Assembly (NCBI GenBank): GCA_031276475.1
Contig: JAISMZ010000239.1
Location: 1-5,075, forward strand
Direction of reading: 5' to 3'
DNA: 5,075 nt
Origin: Coriobacteriales bacterium
Lineage (GTDB): Bacteria; Actinomycetota; Coriobacteriia; Coriobacteriales; UBA8131
The notes below the pieces were generated by a model. It saw nothing but the letters and a program-made list of their open reading frames with translations. It was not told the DNA's origin and made no database searches. Made by a program: the position numbers and the translations under genes. Of this stretch, positions 5,016-5,075 are shown one piece after another. Every line of letters starts with the position of its first letter. The stretch's first letter is position 1.

Positions 5016-5075
5016 TGTTCCTGGCAATAATGTCGTGTCAAAATACAACGTTTTTGCCAGGAACACAAAAGAACC
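5006..5075. repeat. 70-nt hairpin with perfect 22-bp arms, reaching the window edge
   Basis: Positions 5006-5027 (GGTTCTTTTGTG...GGCAA) are the exact reverse complement of 5054-5075 (TTGCC...CAAAAGAACC). The inside also pairs: 5029-5038 with 5043-5052, with wobbles and one mismatch, leaving the loop CAAA. It shares the TGTGTTCCT stem sequence with the palindrome at 966-1039 and follows its array in the same order, so the two are homologous elements. The right arm is probably cut by the window end. Confidence 0.9.

Noticed and set aside
4527..5068. Minus-strand reading frames rich in Cys, Ser, Pro and Val across the second repeat array
   Set aside because: They are translations of the tandem repeat in two frames (PSVSS and LCVVC type), overlap the nucleotidyltransferase gene, and have no ribosome binding site or family resemblance.

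Overview
The window looks like chromosomal DNA from a high-GC anaerobe. The best guess is a Coriobacteriia/Eggerthellaceae-type actinobacterium, with a Peptococcaceae-like clostridium as the alternative. The basis is a fumarate-reductase-like FAD protein of the kind these anaerobes carry in many copies, an FmdE-family protein coupled to a FecCD-type transporter, Ala/Pro/Gly-rich low-complexity protein sequence, and GC-rich codon use in the operon. This is a judgement from gene content; no rRNA or marker gene is present.

Layout. (1) 2-811, + strand: the 3' two-thirds or less of an FAD-binding oxidoreductase that starts before the window. (2) 812-1047: no gene, but a 48-nt hairpin, a six-copy array of a roughly 18-bp repeat, and a long palindrome whose last repeat arm abuts the stop codon of the next gene. 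(3) 3811-1048, - strand: a tight three-gene operon. In transcription order it holds an FmdE-family protein with a C-terminal four-Cys zinc finger, a FecCD-type permease, and its ATPase. The cistrons overlap by 4 nt each (GTGA, then ATGA). The ATPase carries a 66-residue N-terminal extension with 17 histidines. (4) 3812-4024: a divergent intergenic region with an exact direct repeat GTAACAC-N13-GTAACAC on the operon side, a cluster of small palindromes, and an extended -10 promoter with an overlapping 10-bp palindrome on the other side. (5) 4025-4853, + strand: an overlapping gene pair, an unrecognised 104-aa protein and a DUF6036-type nucleotidyltransferase-like protein, a plausible toxin-antitoxin-like pair. 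(6) 4854-5075: a second array of the same repeat family as (2), ending in a 70-nt hairpin that runs to the window edge.

How the parts fit. The operon encodes a membrane metal or metal-complex importer plus a cytosolic metal/cofactor-associated protein. No periplasmic/lipoprotein binding protein is encoded next to it. The His-rich ATPase tail and the NikR-like half-sites upstream both point towards nickel or cobalt rather than an iron siderophore; this is a hypothesis. The two repeat clusters, in the same orientation, bracket the whole 3.8-kb block of operon plus gene pair. They look like a non-coding, hairpin-forming repeat family (REP/RAYT-like in architecture) and generate spurious Cys/Ser/Pro/Val-rich reading frames.
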